A DNA stretch of 64,000 nucleotides from Mucilaginibacter_A sp964236465 (lineage in GTDB: Bacteria > Bacteroidota > Bacteroidia > Sphingobacteriales > Sphingobacteriaceae): NCBI GenBank assembly GCA_964236465.1, contig CAXSBZ010000008.1:1-64000 (forward strand), in the 5' to 3' direction. Both the position numbers and the translations under genes were made by a program. Of the stretch, positions 8,374 to 17,512 are shown piece after piece (the stretch's first letter is position 1; each line of letters starts with the position of its first letter). The notes under the pieces are model-generated. The model did no database searches and was not told where the DNA came from. It was given only the letters and a program-made list of their open reading frames with translations.

Positions 8374-9777
8374 ATGAAAAAACTTACCTCCACCTTGATC
8401 CTGGTTCTGTTCGCATCAGCCTTATTTGCACAAAATATTGCAGGCGACTGGTACGGTACACTGAACATACAGGGAAACAAACTACATCTGGTTTTTCACA
8501 TCACCAAAACCGCTGAAACTTATACCGCTACGATGGACAGCCCGGACCAGAATGCTTTCGGACTGGCAACGGACAATACGACGTTCAGCAACAATCAGCT
8601 TAATATTGAAGCTGCAAAGTTCGGCCTGAAATATACGGGCACTTTTAAAGCGGATAGCAACAACGTGAAAGGAACTTTTACACAAGGCACAGCAAATTTG
8701 CCTTTAACCTTATCGCACAGTAAGCCGACGGCTGCATTTGCGCCGGCAACCCGGCCGCAAGACCCGAAAGATTTCCCGTACAAGCAGGAAGATGTTTATT
8801 TCATCAACCCAAAAGCCGGCGACAAATTGGCCGGGACTTTAACGATGCCTAACGGAAAAGTTTCAAAAATTGTAGTGCTAATCAGTGGTTCCGGGCCGCA
8901 AAACCGAGACGAAGAGATCAAGCAATTTAACCATCGGCCATTTTTGGTTTGGAGTGATTGGCTGACGCGGCAAGGTATTGCCGTTTTACGGTATGATGAT
9001 CGCGGCATCGGCAAATCTACCGGCGATTTCGGAACAGCAACCAGTGCCGATTTTGCAGATGATGCCGAAGCGGCTGTCAACTATATCAAATCACGCCAAG
9101 ATCTCAAAAATTTGTCAGTCGGTTTGATAGGCCATAGCGAAGGCGGGATGATTGCGCCAATGGTAGCCAGCCGGAATAAAAATGTTGGTTTTATCGTTTT
9201 GCTGGCCGGGCCGGGAACACCAATCAAAGAATTAATGTTGCAACAAACCAAAGATCAGGCACGGCTGGCTGGCTCAACTCCGGCAGAAATAAAGCAAGCT
9301 TCAGTAATAAACGAGCAGGTTTACAATGTGGTAAACCAACACGGCGAGTTAACTTCGGCACAATTGAAACCGATATTGGATACCATGTTGTACCAATCGC
9401 TCAGAAAATCATCAAGTGCTTCTTTTAGCAGTAAAAAAATAGAAGATGTAGTGGAGCAAAATAACACTGTACTTACGCCTTGGTTTCGGTATTTTCTGGC
9501 TTTTGATCCGGCAGATTATATCAGCAAAATCAAATGCCCGGTTTTGGCTTTAAACGGAACGCTGGACATGCAGGTGAACAGCACGGCAAACCTGGCAGCC
9601 ATCAAAACCAGTTTGCAAAAAGCAGGCAACAAAACCTTTCAGGTAATGGCTTTGCCCGGTTTAAACCACTTGTTTCAAAAAGCAACTACCGGTTCTGTTG
9701 CAGAATATGCGCAAAGCGAAGAAACCGTAAACCCGGTTGCTTTGCAGGATGTTTCCGGATGGATCAACCGGTTATGA
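8374..9777 (+). CDS. Secreted alpha/beta hydrolase (serine aminopeptidase S33-like)
   Basis: 467 residues with signal peptide MKKLTSTLILVLFASALFAQ. An N-terminal beta-rich domain of about 110 residues (IAGDWYGTLNIQGNKLHLVF), common in secreted Bacteroidota hydrolases, precedes an alpha/beta-hydrolase fold. The nucleophile elbow is GHSEGG (Ser near residue 254), the acid is probably in LALNGTLDMQV, and the histidine is in LPGLNHLFQ. It probably acts on esters or peptides in the periplasm. The stop overlaps the ATG of the next gene (ATGA at 9774), so it forms an operon with the LytS/LytTR pair. The motif at 9417-9429 encodes SASFS. Confidence 0.9.
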   Translation: MKKLTSTLILVLFASALFAQNIAGDWYGTLNIQGNKLHLVFHITKTAETYTATMDSPDQNAFGLATDNTTFSNNQLNIEAAKFGLKYTGTFKADSNNVKGTFTQGTANLPLTLSHSKPTAAFAPATRPQDPKDFPYKQEDVYFINPKAGDKLAGTLTMPNGKVSKIVVLISGSGPQNRDEEIKQFNHRPFLVWSDWLTRQGIAVLRYDDRGIGKSTGDFGTATSADFADDAEAAVNYIKSRQDLKNLSVGLIGHSEGGMIAPMVASRNKNVGFIVLLAGPGTPIKELMLQQTKDQARLAGSTPAEIKQASVINEQVYNVVNQHGELTSAQLKPILDTMLYQSLRKSSSASFSSKKIEDVVEQNNTVLTPWFRYFLAFDPADYISKIKCPVLALNGTLDMQVNSTANLAAIKTSLQKAGNKTFQVMALPGLNHLFQKATTGSVAEYAQSEETVNPVALQDVSGWINRL

Positions 9778-10817
9778 ACGAAGCAAAAGAGAAATCTTGG
9801 TTTTGGATAGTTCAATGCAGTACCTGGGTTATCGTCGGAATAGTCAACTATTCAGGACAAAGCATAAGTTTGGACATCCCCAAAACACTGTTATGGCTTA
9901 ATATGGCCGGAACTTCGGCAGGAGGATTTCTGGTAACTTCTGCTTATCGTTTTTATCTGAAAAAACAGGGTATTTCATTCAACTTAAGAGCAGGGAAATT
10001 TATTCAAATTTTGATATTTTCAACCCTAATCATTTCCGTCTGTTGGTTGATATTGATTGTGATACTGTTTTTACCGGTTATAAATCAGTATCATATCAAA
10101 TTACCGATATTGATTTTGAACCTTGTCCCGCTTACTTTTATGGCTTTGGCCTGGGTGGTAATTTATATGATTTACCATCTGCTGACAGAATATCATCAGG
10201 CAGAGATTGAACGCTGGCAACTGGAGGCAGAAGTACAAAAAGCAAATTGGGGTACATTGAAAGCGCAGATCAATCCGCATTTTATGTTCAATACGCTCAA
10301 TAATATCAGGGCATTGATTTTGGAAGACCAGCAAAAAGCGAGGGTTATGATCACCAGATTTTCAGATCTGTTGCGTTATGCGCTGCAACATTCAGAAGAA
10401 AAGGAAATTACGGTAAAAGAGGAGCTGGGCATTTTGCGGCAATACCTGGAATTGGTAAAATTGCAGTATGAAGAAAAATTACAATATGATATTGATGCAG
10501 ACGAATTGGTGCTGACGGAAACCATCCCGCCAATGATTTTGCAATTGCTGGTGGAAAACGCTGTAAAACACGGTATTGCATTGTTGCCAAATGGCGGCGA
10601 AATTTTTGTCCGTGCCGAAAAGAAAGCTGGCGGGCTTTGTTTGATGGTGAAAAACACGGGTTCACTTCGACAAAAAAATGAACTGGAAGACAGCCTTGGG
10701 ATTGGTTTAAACAACATTAAAGCCAGGTTAAAACTGTTGTACAACGGGCGTGCAACTTTGCAAATAACAGAAGAAGAACCATTTGTTATGGTGCGTATCA
10801 ACCTAAAAAATGTATGA
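9774..10817 (+). CDS. LytS/YehU-type sensor histidine kinase
   Basis: A 347-residue membrane kinase starting MNEAKEKSWFW at the ATG that overlaps the previous stop. Four hydrophobic segments occupy roughly residues 10-140. The His_kinase domain has the phospho-acceptor motif NPHFMFNTLNNIRALI, then an HATPase domain with LVENAVKHG (N box) and SLGIGLNNIKARL. It partners the LytTR regulator that overlaps its stop by 4 bases. The stimulus is unknown; the operon suggests it may govern the secreted hydrolase upstream. Confidence 0.93.
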   Translation: MNEAKEKSWFWIVQCSTWVIVGIVNYSGQSISLDIPKTLLWLNMAGTSAGGFLVTSAYRFYLKKQGISFNLRAGKFIQILIFSTLIISVCWLILIVILFLPVINQYHIKLPILILNLVPLTFMALAWVVIYMIYHLLTEYHQAEIERWQLEAEVQKANWGTLKAQINPHFMFNTLNNIRALILEDQQKARVMITRFSDLLRYALQHSEEKEITVKEELGILRQYLELVKLQYEEKLQYDIDADELVLTETIPPMILQLLVENAVKHGIALLPNGGEIFVRAEKKAGGLCLMVKNTGSLRQKNELEDSLGIGLNNIKARLKLLYNGRATLQITEEEPFVMVRINLKNV

Positions 10818-11533
10818 TAAAAACAGTATTGGTAGAAGATTCGCGCCTGGCACGGCTCGAATTGGTAGCGTTGCTGAAAAACTTTCCTCAAATTGAAATT
10901 CTGGGCGAAGCAGAAAATGCCGATGAAGCTTTGGTACTGATCAACACCTTAAAGCCCGATTTGCTATTTTTAGACATCCATTTGCCCGGAAAAAACGGTT
11001 TTGAGATTTTGCAGGAATTAGACCGCGTACCAGCCGTAATTTTCACAACTGCATTTGATCAATATGCCATACAATCTTTTGAATACAACACAATTGATTA
11101 TTTATTAAAACCAATTTCGCCGGAACGATTGGAAAAAGCAGTCCTGAAAGCTGAAGAGCAGTTGAGGCAAACGGTAAAAACCAACCACAGGGAAAAACTG
11201 CTTGAAAATGACCGGATTTTTGTAAAAGACGGCAAAAAATACTGGTTTATTCCGCTGGCCAGTATTCGGTTTTTTGAATCAAAAGGAAATTATACACAGA
11301 TTTATTTTGATAGAAACAGCCCTTTGATTTTGAGATCATTGCAACAGATTGAAGACAGCATCGATCCGAAACAATTTATCCGGATTAACCGTGCACAGAT
11401 CATCAATATCAAATACATCAAAGAAATTGCCGAATGGTTTGGCGACCGGCTGAAGCTAATTTTAATATCGGGCAAGGAAGTTGAGGTTTCCCGCAGACAG
11501 GTAAACAGGTTCAGGGAGATTTTTAGTATTTAA
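10814..11533 (+). CDS. LytTR-family response regulator
   Basis: 239 residues: an N-terminal receiver domain (phosphorylated Asp54 in LFLDIHLPGKNGF, Thr in VIFTTAFDQYA, Lys in YLLKPI) and a C-terminal LytTR DNA-binding domain (FFESKGNYTQIYF to the end). The ATG overlaps the kinase stop codon (ATGA). The first codons MIKTVL are themselves a copy of the sister dispersed motif (10814-10832). Cognate regulator of the preceding kinase. Confidence 0.95.
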   Translation: MIKTVLVEDSRLARLELVALLKNFPQIEILGEAENADEALVLINTLKPDLLFLDIHLPGKNGFEILQELDRVPAVIFTTAFDQYAIQSFEYNTIDYLLKPISPERLEKAVLKAEEQLRQTVKTNHREKLLENDRIFVKDGKKYWFIPLASIRFFESKGNYTQIYFDRNSPLILRSLQQIEDSIDPKQFIRINRAQIINIKYIKEIAEWFGDRLKLILISGKEVEVSRRQVNRFREIFSI

Positions 11534-11646
11534 ATTACTTATTGAACAGAACCACAGCTCATTTAAAAAGGCAACCAAAAGTTGTTTTTACAACTTCGGT
11601 AAATACCAAGGACTGCTTTTCCACCAGTTCAATACTTTTGAAAAGC

Positions 11647-12732
11647 TTAGCTGCTTTTTGCAATTTCGATATAAAAGGTAGTGCCTTTGTTTTCTTCACT
11701 TTCAAACCAAATCTTGCCTTCGTGCCAATCCACAATGGTTTTAATGATGGACATGCCCAGGCCAACGGAAGACTCACCTTTTAATCCTGTCCGCCGGGCA
11801 TCGTTAAATTTATTAAAAAGGCCATCGTGAAATTTTTGCGGAATGCCTACGCCGGTATCTGCAACAGAAATAAGCAGGGTTTCTTCTTTTTCTTCCAGGC
11901 CAAGGGTAATCGTGCCACCGTCAGGGGTAAATTTAATGGCATTGGACAAAAGATTATTAATGGCTTGGATAAATTTAGGTTCGTCAACTTCTGCAAAAAC
12001 CTGTGCCTGTATGCAGTTAAAACGAAAGTTTTGCCCCATCTCGTTTGCCGATGCGATATACTCTCCGATCAAAGATTCAAATGGTTGGACCAGGTTGGTC
12101 CTTTGTTTAAGAAATGCGGTGCCTACTGTTTCCAAAAACTCCTGCTTCACAAACTCCTGGATCAGTTGTATGCCCTTTTTGCTGATCTTTTCTATCAAAG
12201 AAAGCCATTTGTTGATTTCTGTGTTTTCAAGGGCCTTTGTTTCCCTAAACAACAATTGCGACAGGTTTTGGATGGAGCCTAAAGGGCCGGTCAGGTCATG
12301 CGAAAGAATGTTTAATACCGCATTCTTTTTGTTGGAAAACTCGTGCAGCTTGTTAATTTGTGATTTGTAGCCGGATATGTCTTCCAGGTATCCGCTCAGC
12401 ACATTTCCGTTGCTCTGCCCATTGTCCAAAAACAGACTTAAGCACAAAGCACTTTCTTTTTTGTCCGGCAGCAGTACCCTGAATTCTATATTGCTTTTAA
12501 AATCGCCTGGCCGAAGGTCGGTATAGCATTTTTCTAAGTATTTTACATCTTCGGGATGAACCATTGCCAAAAGAAGTTCAGGAGTAGCCGCTTTAGCATC
12601 GACCCGAAAAAAAGCTTCAAAGGCAGGGTTGGCGTAAACAAAACTATTGCTGCTTAAATCAAATGCAAAATGGATGCGCAGGTCATGTTCGGCCAGGGCA
12701 AAAAGCAAGGAAGCAGGGTAATTATCTGGCAT
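11647..12732 (-). CDS. Soluble PAS-domain histidine kinase
   Basis: 361 residues with no membrane segment. A PAS fold spans about residues 10-125. The HisKA phospho-acceptor is His145 in NILSHDLTGPLGSIQNL, a SHDL variant common in Bacteroidota cytosolic kinases. An HATPase domain follows with INNLLSNAIKFTP (N box), DTGVGIP (G1) and GLGMSIIK (G2). It is convergent with the LytTR gene; no dedicated regulator adjoins it. The region 11534-11646 between them holds no clear gene. Confidence 0.92.
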   Translation of the reverse strand: MPDNYPASLLFALAEHDLRIHFAFDLSSNSFVYANPAFEAFFRVDAKAATPELLLAMVHPEDVKYLEKCYTDLRPGDFKSNIEFRVLLPDKKESALCLSLFLDNGQSNGNVLSGYLEDISGYKSQINKLHEFSNKKNAVLNILSHDLTGPLGSIQNLSQLLFRETKALENTEINKWLSLIEKISKKGIQLIQEFVKQEFLETVGTAFLKQRTNLVQPFESLIGEYIASANEMGQNFRFNCIQAQVFAEVDEPKFIQAINNLLSNAIKFTPDGGTITLGLEEKEETLLISVADTGVGIPQKFHDGLFNKFNDARRTGLKGESSVGLGMSIIKTIVDWHEGKIWFESEENKGTTFYIEIAKSS

Positions 12733-13084
12733 AGGTAGAAAAGGTTAGAGCTATAAAATAAAAGTGAAAGCGGGAAGGAAATAAAGGGCAGGAGGATCAA
12801 ATGGTATTATTAAAAACCATACGAAGTTAACCTTTTTAGCGTTGAAACCGTAATTAGTTGCATCTAAAGCAGCTCAGTAACGGTTTCATTACAGGTTTGC
12901 TCTCTATATTAAAAAAATCAAACTCGATGAACATCTTTTTTTCTTGTTGGCCGTATTTATAGAACAAACACACGTTATTTTATTTTAAACAAAATATTTA
13001 CATTTTAAGTTGAAACAGCATGTGTTTTTTTAACACAACCGTTCAAGTCTATAAATATTGTCTAAAAAGAACACTGTTTCCATT
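12733..13084. other. Intergenic region between divergent kinases
   Basis: About 350 bases without a credible gene, presumably carrying both promoters. An inverted repeat GAAACCGT (12844-12851) and ACGGTTTC (12880-12887) could be a hairpin or a regulator site. No dispersed motif is present. Nothing else was recognised. Confidence 0.5.
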
Positions 13085-14779
13085 ATGCCTTTACCTGATA
13101 GCCCTAAACTTTATCAACAGTATTTACAAGACGGCGGCGAAATGGGGGAACTGACCCGCTCCTTTGATTGGTCAAAAACAGTGCTTGGCGGCCCGGAAAA
13201 CTGGCCGCAAAGCTTGCTGATAACCCTAAGTATTATTTTAAAAGCTAAATTTCCTATGTTTCTTTGGTGGGGACCCGAACTTATCCAGTTTTATAACGAT
13301 GCTTACAGGCCGAGTTTGGGAAACAGTGGAAAACATCCTACAGCATTGGGGCAAAGGGGCGAAGACTGTTGGCCGGAGATCTGGCCTACAATCAAACCAA
13401 TGATCGACCAAGTTATGTCCACCGGTGAATCAACCTGGCAAGAAGACCAGTTAATCCCAATTTACCGTAATGGCCGCTTGGAAGATGTTTATTGGACATT
13501 TAGTTATAGCCAGGTGAACGATGGCACCGGAAAAATAGGCGGTGTACTGGTTGTTTGCAACGAAACTACGGAGCAGGTATTATCAAAACAAAAAATCCAG
13601 ACTTTAAACAATAGCCAGGTATTAAGCAATAGTGACTTGCAGCAGTTAACTAATGAAACACTAATAGCTACCCAGCAGGATTTAAATAATGCCGTAAGGA
13701 TGCTTAGGGAGAGCGAAACCAAGTTCCGTAGTATCATCGAGCAGGCACCTGTAGCCATAGCTATTTTTCGCGGGCCGGAATTTGTGATCGAAGAATTTAA
13801 CGAAAAAGTGCTGGAGTACTGGGGCAGGACAGCAGCACAGGTAAAAAATGTCCCGCTGTTTAAAGCTTTACCAGAAGCTAGTGGGCAGGGCTTTGAGGAG
13901 CTACTGATGAACGTACTACAGACCGGCGAAGGCCTGGTGGCTACTGAACTTCCCGTTAAGCTTCTGCGAAATGGAATTTTGGACACCACCTGGATCAATT
14001 TTATCTATGAGCCGCTTAGGGATAATAATGATAATATTACCGGGATCATTGTAGTATGCCTGGAAGTAACCGAACAGGTAAACGCACGAAAAGGGCTGGA
14101 GCTGATGTTGAAGGAAAAGGACGAATTTATAAATGTGGCCAGCCATGAGCTTAAAACCCCGGTAACCAGCCTCAAGGCTTCCATGCAATTGCTTGACCGC
14201 ATGAAGCACGCTCCTTCACCGGCCATCTTGTCCAAATTGATTGAACAATCTAACAAAAGCCTGCATAAATTGAACGGGCTGATCAGTGATCTGCTCAATA
14301 CCAACCGCATTGCCCAAGGACAGCTACAACTAAACAAAACTAATTTTACAGTTAGGGACATGATCGATGACTGCTGTAGTGGTATCCATGATGCCGGTAA
14401 ATACCAGTTTAGCCTGGAAGGGGACATGGCCTTTCAGGTTTTTGCCGATGAACAGCAAATTGAACAGGTTATGGTCAATTTGATCAACAATGCCATCAAA
14501 TATGCGCCGGATTCAAAGGGGATTATCATCAGGGCAGAGAGGATGACTACAACTTTAAAAATAACAGTCGGGGACAAAGGGCCCGGTGTGCCGGCAGAAA
14601 AGCTACCATATCTGTTTGACCGTTATTACCGGGGCGACTATAGCGGCATCCAATATTCCGGTTTGGGCCTTGGGCTATACATCAGTTCAGAGATCATCAA
14701 AAAGCACGGCGGAGAAATGGGCGTAGAAAGTGAACTTGGGAAAGGTTCTACTTTTTGGTTTACGCTGCCATTTAACTAA
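13085..14779 (+). CDS. PAS-PAS histidine kinase
   Basis: A 564-residue soluble kinase. The N-terminal PAS-like sensor has the FDWSKTVLGGPENWPQSL opening and FPMFLWWGPELIQFYNDAY typical of a large family of bacterial light/redox or blue-light-like sensors. A second PAS lies at about residues 215-335. HisKA follows with FINVASHELKTPVTSL, then HATPase with VMVNLINNAIKYAP, DKGPGVP and GLGLGLYIS. The ATG at 13085 was preferred to the TTG at 13058 because the family starts close to this point. No response regulator is adjacent. Stimulus unknown. Confidence 0.92.
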   Translation: MPLPDSPKLYQQYLQDGGEMGELTRSFDWSKTVLGGPENWPQSLLITLSIILKAKFPMFLWWGPELIQFYNDAYRPSLGNSGKHPTALGQRGEDCWPEIWPTIKPMIDQVMSTGESTWQEDQLIPIYRNGRLEDVYWTFSYSQVNDGTGKIGGVLVVCNETTEQVLSKQKIQTLNNSQVLSNSDLQQLTNETLIATQQDLNNAVRMLRESETKFRSIIEQAPVAIAIFRGPEFVIEEFNEKVLEYWGRTAAQVKNVPLFKALPEASGQGFEELLMNVLQTGEGLVATELPVKLLRNGILDTTWINFIYEPLRDNNDNITGIIVVCLEVTEQVNARKGLELMLKEKDEFINVASHELKTPVTSLKASMQLLDRMKHAPSPAILSKLIEQSNKSLHKLNGLISDLLNTNRIAQGQLQLNKTNFTVRDMIDDCCSGIHDAGKYQFSLEGDMAFQVFADEQQIEQVMVNLINNAIKYAPDSKGIIIRAERMTTTLKITVGDKGPGVPAEKLPYLFDRYYRGDYSGIQYSGLGLGLYISSEIIKKHGGEMGVESELGKGSTFWFTLPFN

Positions 14780-15126
14780 CTGCAATAGCTACTGGTAAAA
14801 AATTTTACCAAAAAATCAGGATGCTTCTTTTATCCCTATAAATTTGGTTTCTATATTTGTTTCAATTACCGAAGCATTAAAACCCAATGATTTTTAGGTG
14901 ATAAAAGAAGCATAGCGTATTTACCAAACAAATTTTTAAATAGCTCCTACATAACAAATTTCATTTACTACTTAACATAATATTAATTATAAGACATTTA
15001 TATATTTTAAGTTTTTAAGGTAAAATAGTAAAATACGTTAAAACATTTATCTTAAAAATCAGTAGATAAATAAAGTATCAAGCCTTAGATTTGTAATGCA
15101 AAAATGTATCGTTTAAATTACTAAAT
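14780..15126. other. Intergenic region upstream of catalase with an inverted motif pair
   Basis: Contains two dispersed-motif copies in inverted orientation, GATGCTTCTTTTATC (14820-14834) and GATAAAAGAAGCAT (14900-14913), which can pair across a 65-base loop just after the kinase gene. The rest is very AT-rich. TAGATTTG at 15086-15093 fits the Bacteroidota -7 consensus TAnnTTTG, but I do not see a convincing -33 element, so the katA promoter is only tentative. Confidence 0.55.
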
Positions 15127-16746
15127 ATGATCGAACCAAAAAAAAGTCAGTCAGCAACTAATTCTGCTAACGGCAATTCATTAAGCGCGGAAAACAATCT
15201 TTTGACAACGCGCCAGGGACATCCGGTTTACGATAACCAAAACCTGCGTACAATCGGCGAACGCGGCCCGGCAACTTTAGAAAATTATCATTTTTTAGAG
15301 AAACTTTCCCACTTTGACCGTGAGCGTGTGCCTGAACGTGTAGTACATGCGCGCGGTGCCGGTGCACATGGCGTTTTTGAATCTTACGGAACTGTTGGAA
15401 CCGAGCCTGCTTCAACCTACACCAGGGCAAAAGTTTTTCAGGAAAAAGGCAAAGAAACACCTTTGTTCGTGCGTTTTTCAACCGTAATTCATGGCGGAAA
15501 TTCTCCTGAAACCTTGCGCGACCCGCGTGGTTTTGCGGTAAAAATGTATACCGAAGACGGCAACTGGGATCTGGTTGGAAACAACCTGAAAGTATTTTTT
15601 ATACGTGATGCCATGAAGTTTCCTGATCTGGTTCATGCTTTTAAACCGGATCCGATGACTAACCGTCAGGACGGCGAACGTATTTTTGATTTCATCAGCA
15701 ATACGCCCGAAGCGATGCAAATGATCACTTTCCTGTTTTCTCCCTGGGGGATTCCGGCAAATTATCGCCAGATGCAAGGTTCGGGCGTAAACACTTACAA
15801 ATGGGTTAATGCCGATGGCAAAGCGGTTTTGGTAAAGTATCACTGGGAGCCGTTGCAAGGAATCCGAAATTTGACGCAGGAAATGGCGGAAGAAGTTCAG
15901 GGGAAAAACTTTAACCACGCCACGCAGGATTTGTATGATGCGATTGAAAAAGGCGAATTTCCACAGTGGGAATTATTTGTTCAGATTTTGAGCGATGACG
16001 AGCACCCGGAACTGGATTTTGATCCTTTGGATGATACCAAACTTTGGCCGAAAGACGAATTCCCGTGGTTGCCGGTAGGTAAAATGACGCTGAACCGTAA
16101 CCCTGAAAATTATTTTGCCGAAGTAGAACAAGTAGCTTTCGGAACAGGCGTTTTGGTTGACGGACTGGATTTCTCTGATGATAAAATGTTGCAGGGCCGT
16201 ACTTTTTCTTATTCTGATACACAGCGTTATCGTGTAGGAACCAATTACCTGCAATTGCCAATCAATTCTCCGCGCAAAAAAGCGGTAACCAACCAACGTG
16301 ACGGACAAATGGCTTATAATCAAGATTTGACGCCGGGATTGAATAACCATGTGAATTACGAACCATCAACTTTGGGAGGCGTAAAAGAAGCACCAAAAAC
16401 AGGCAAAGATTATACGCCGATGTATCACGCTGCTTTAATTCGCGAAAAGATTAGCCGGCAAAACAATTTTGCACAAGCAGGCGATACTTACCGCAACCTT
16501 GAAGATTGGGAGCGTAATGATCTGATCAACAATTTGGTAAGCACACTGGCCCCAACGCAGCAACACATTCAGGATAAGATGGTTGAGTTGTTTACACAAT
16601 GCGATGCAGATTATGGAAAACGTGTTTCGGAAGGTTTAATGCAATTTAAAGCAATGAAAAATTCCGGTAATAGCAACGGTACTTCACACAATGATGAAGC
16701 GGTACAAGAAGCCATAGAGGAATCTATGGAAGCAAAAGCATATTAA
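15127..16746 (+). CDS. katA: Monofunctional haem catalase
   Basis: 539 residues; converts hydrogen peroxide to water and oxygen. The active-site signature FDRERVPERVVHARGAGAHG contains the distal His74. The proximal haem ligand is the Tyr in RTFSYSDTQRYR (near residue 362). The length suits a small-subunit catalase, and no C-terminal flavodoxin-like domain is present. The N-terminal 25 residues are Ser/Asn-rich and not a secretion signal. A strong terminator follows, then an ankyrin-repeat gene of a kind known as a catalase accessory in other bacteria. Confidence 0.96.
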   Translation: MIEPKKSQSATNSANGNSLSAENNLLTTRQGHPVYDNQNLRTIGERGPATLENYHFLEKLSHFDRERVPERVVHARGAGAHGVFESYGTVGTEPASTYTRAKVFQEKGKETPLFVRFSTVIHGGNSPETLRDPRGFAVKMYTEDGNWDLVGNNLKVFFIRDAMKFPDLVHAFKPDPMTNRQDGERIFDFISNTPEAMQMITFLFSPWGIPANYRQMQGSGVNTYKWVNADGKAVLVKYHWEPLQGIRNLTQEMAEEVQGKNFNHATQDLYDAIEKGEFPQWELFVQILSDDEHPELDFDPLDDTKLWPKDEFPWLPVGKMTLNRNPENYFAEVEQVAFGTGVLVDGLDFSDDKMLQGRTFSYSDTQRYRVGTNYLQLPINSPRKKAVTNQRDGQMAYNQDLTPGLNNHVNYEPSTLGGVKEAPKTGKDYTPMYHAALIREKISRQNNFAQAGDTYRNLEDWERNDLINNLVSTLAPTQQHIQDKMVELFTQCDADYGKRVSEGLMQFKAMKNSGNSNGTSHNDEAVQEAIEESMEAKAY

Positions 16747-16762
16747 ACTCCTATTTTAACTT

Positions 16763-16804
16763 AACGGAACTGTTTTTATCGGTATAAAAACAGTTCCGTT
16801 TTTT
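16763..16804 (+). terminator. Strong terminator after katA, containing the sister motif
   Basis: A perfect 17-base-pair stem: AACGGAACTGTTTTTAT (16763-16779) with ATAAAAACAGTTCCGTT (16784-16800), a CGGT loop and a T-run to 16804. The arms are near-copies of the TAAAAACAGYA form (ending GTT instead of GTA). Confidence 0.93.
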
Positions 16805-16842
16805 ATGAAATAAATTTCACCTTCTCCCAAATTTATTAAAAG

Positions 16843-17316
16843 ATGGATATAAATAATCAACTAATTAACGCAGCACGCTTGGGCGATACTGCACAAATTG
16901 AAGATTTATTGCGGCAAAAAGCTGACATAAATTACCAGGATGGCAAAGGTTATACACCGCTAATTATTGCCTGCTATAATGACCAGCAGGAAGCTGCAAA
17001 AATTTTGATCCAGGCTAAAGCAGACGTGAATGCGCAGGATTTTGGCGGAAATACGGCCTTGATGGGCGTTTGCTTTAAAGGTTATCCGGAGATTGCCGAA
17101 CTGCTGATTGCCAATGGTGCGGATTTAAACATGCAGCACGGCAATGGCGGTACAGCTTTAATGTTTGCAACAATGTTTGGCAGAAACAAATTAGTAAAAA
17201 TTATGCTGGAACATGGTGCCGATAAAGATATTCTGGAAAACCGCGGACTGTCAGCAATTGACCTGGCTGTGCAGCAAGGCAATGTAGAAGCTTTGGAAAT
17301 TATGGAAAACTATTAG
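16843..17316 (+). CDS. Ankyrin-repeat protein beside catalase
   Basis: 157 residues made almost entirely of four ankyrin repeats, for example GYTPLIIACYNDQQEAAKIL and GNTALMGVCFKGYPEIAELL. No signal peptide is present, so it is cytoplasmic. It starts 97 bases after katA, beyond the terminator. In Pseudomonas, the ankyrin protein AnkB, encoded beside the catalase katB, is needed for full catalase activity. A similar accessory role here is inference from position and fold. Confidence 0.9.
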   Translation: MDINNQLINAARLGDTAQIEDLLRQKADINYQDGKGYTPLIIACYNDQQEAAKILIQAKADVNAQDFGGNTALMGVCFKGYPEIAELLIANGADLNMQHGNGGTALMFATMFGRNKLVKIMLEHGADKDILENRGLSAIDLAVQQGNVEALEIMENY

Positions 17317-17335
17317 AAGATACAGATTTTACCCT

Positions 17336-17480
17336 TATAAAAGAAGCATCCGGTTGTCATCCTGAACATGTTTCAGGATCTCTTAGGACAAAACAACAAA
17401 CCAATCCTGTGGGATGCCGAAAAGATTTCGGCGTGATAAAAAATATAACGCTCGGTTTTTGGGGTGATAAAAGAAGCATC
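17336..17480. repeat. REP-like palindromic repeat flanked by motif copies (copy 1)
   Basis: A composite element. GTCATCCTGAACATG with TTTCAGGATC (from 17356) and GGGATGCCGAAAAG with TTTCGGC (to about 17433) form two internal hairpins. It lies between direct copies of the dispersed motif at 17336-17350 and 17465-17480. A second copy of the same composite is at 25433-25565. The downstream motif also pairs with the inverted copy at 17519-17536 inside the end of uxuA. This type of intergenic palindrome is familiar from Sphingobacteria but not mobile on its own evidence. Confidence 0.75.
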
Positions 17481-17512
17481 GAAATATGATCAAGCAAAAT
17501 TGAAACAGGTCC

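Noticed and set aside
9534..9773. N-terminal extension of the LytS-type kinase
   Set aside because: Overlaps the hydrolase gene in another frame; the kinase starts naturally at the ATGA overlap at 9774.
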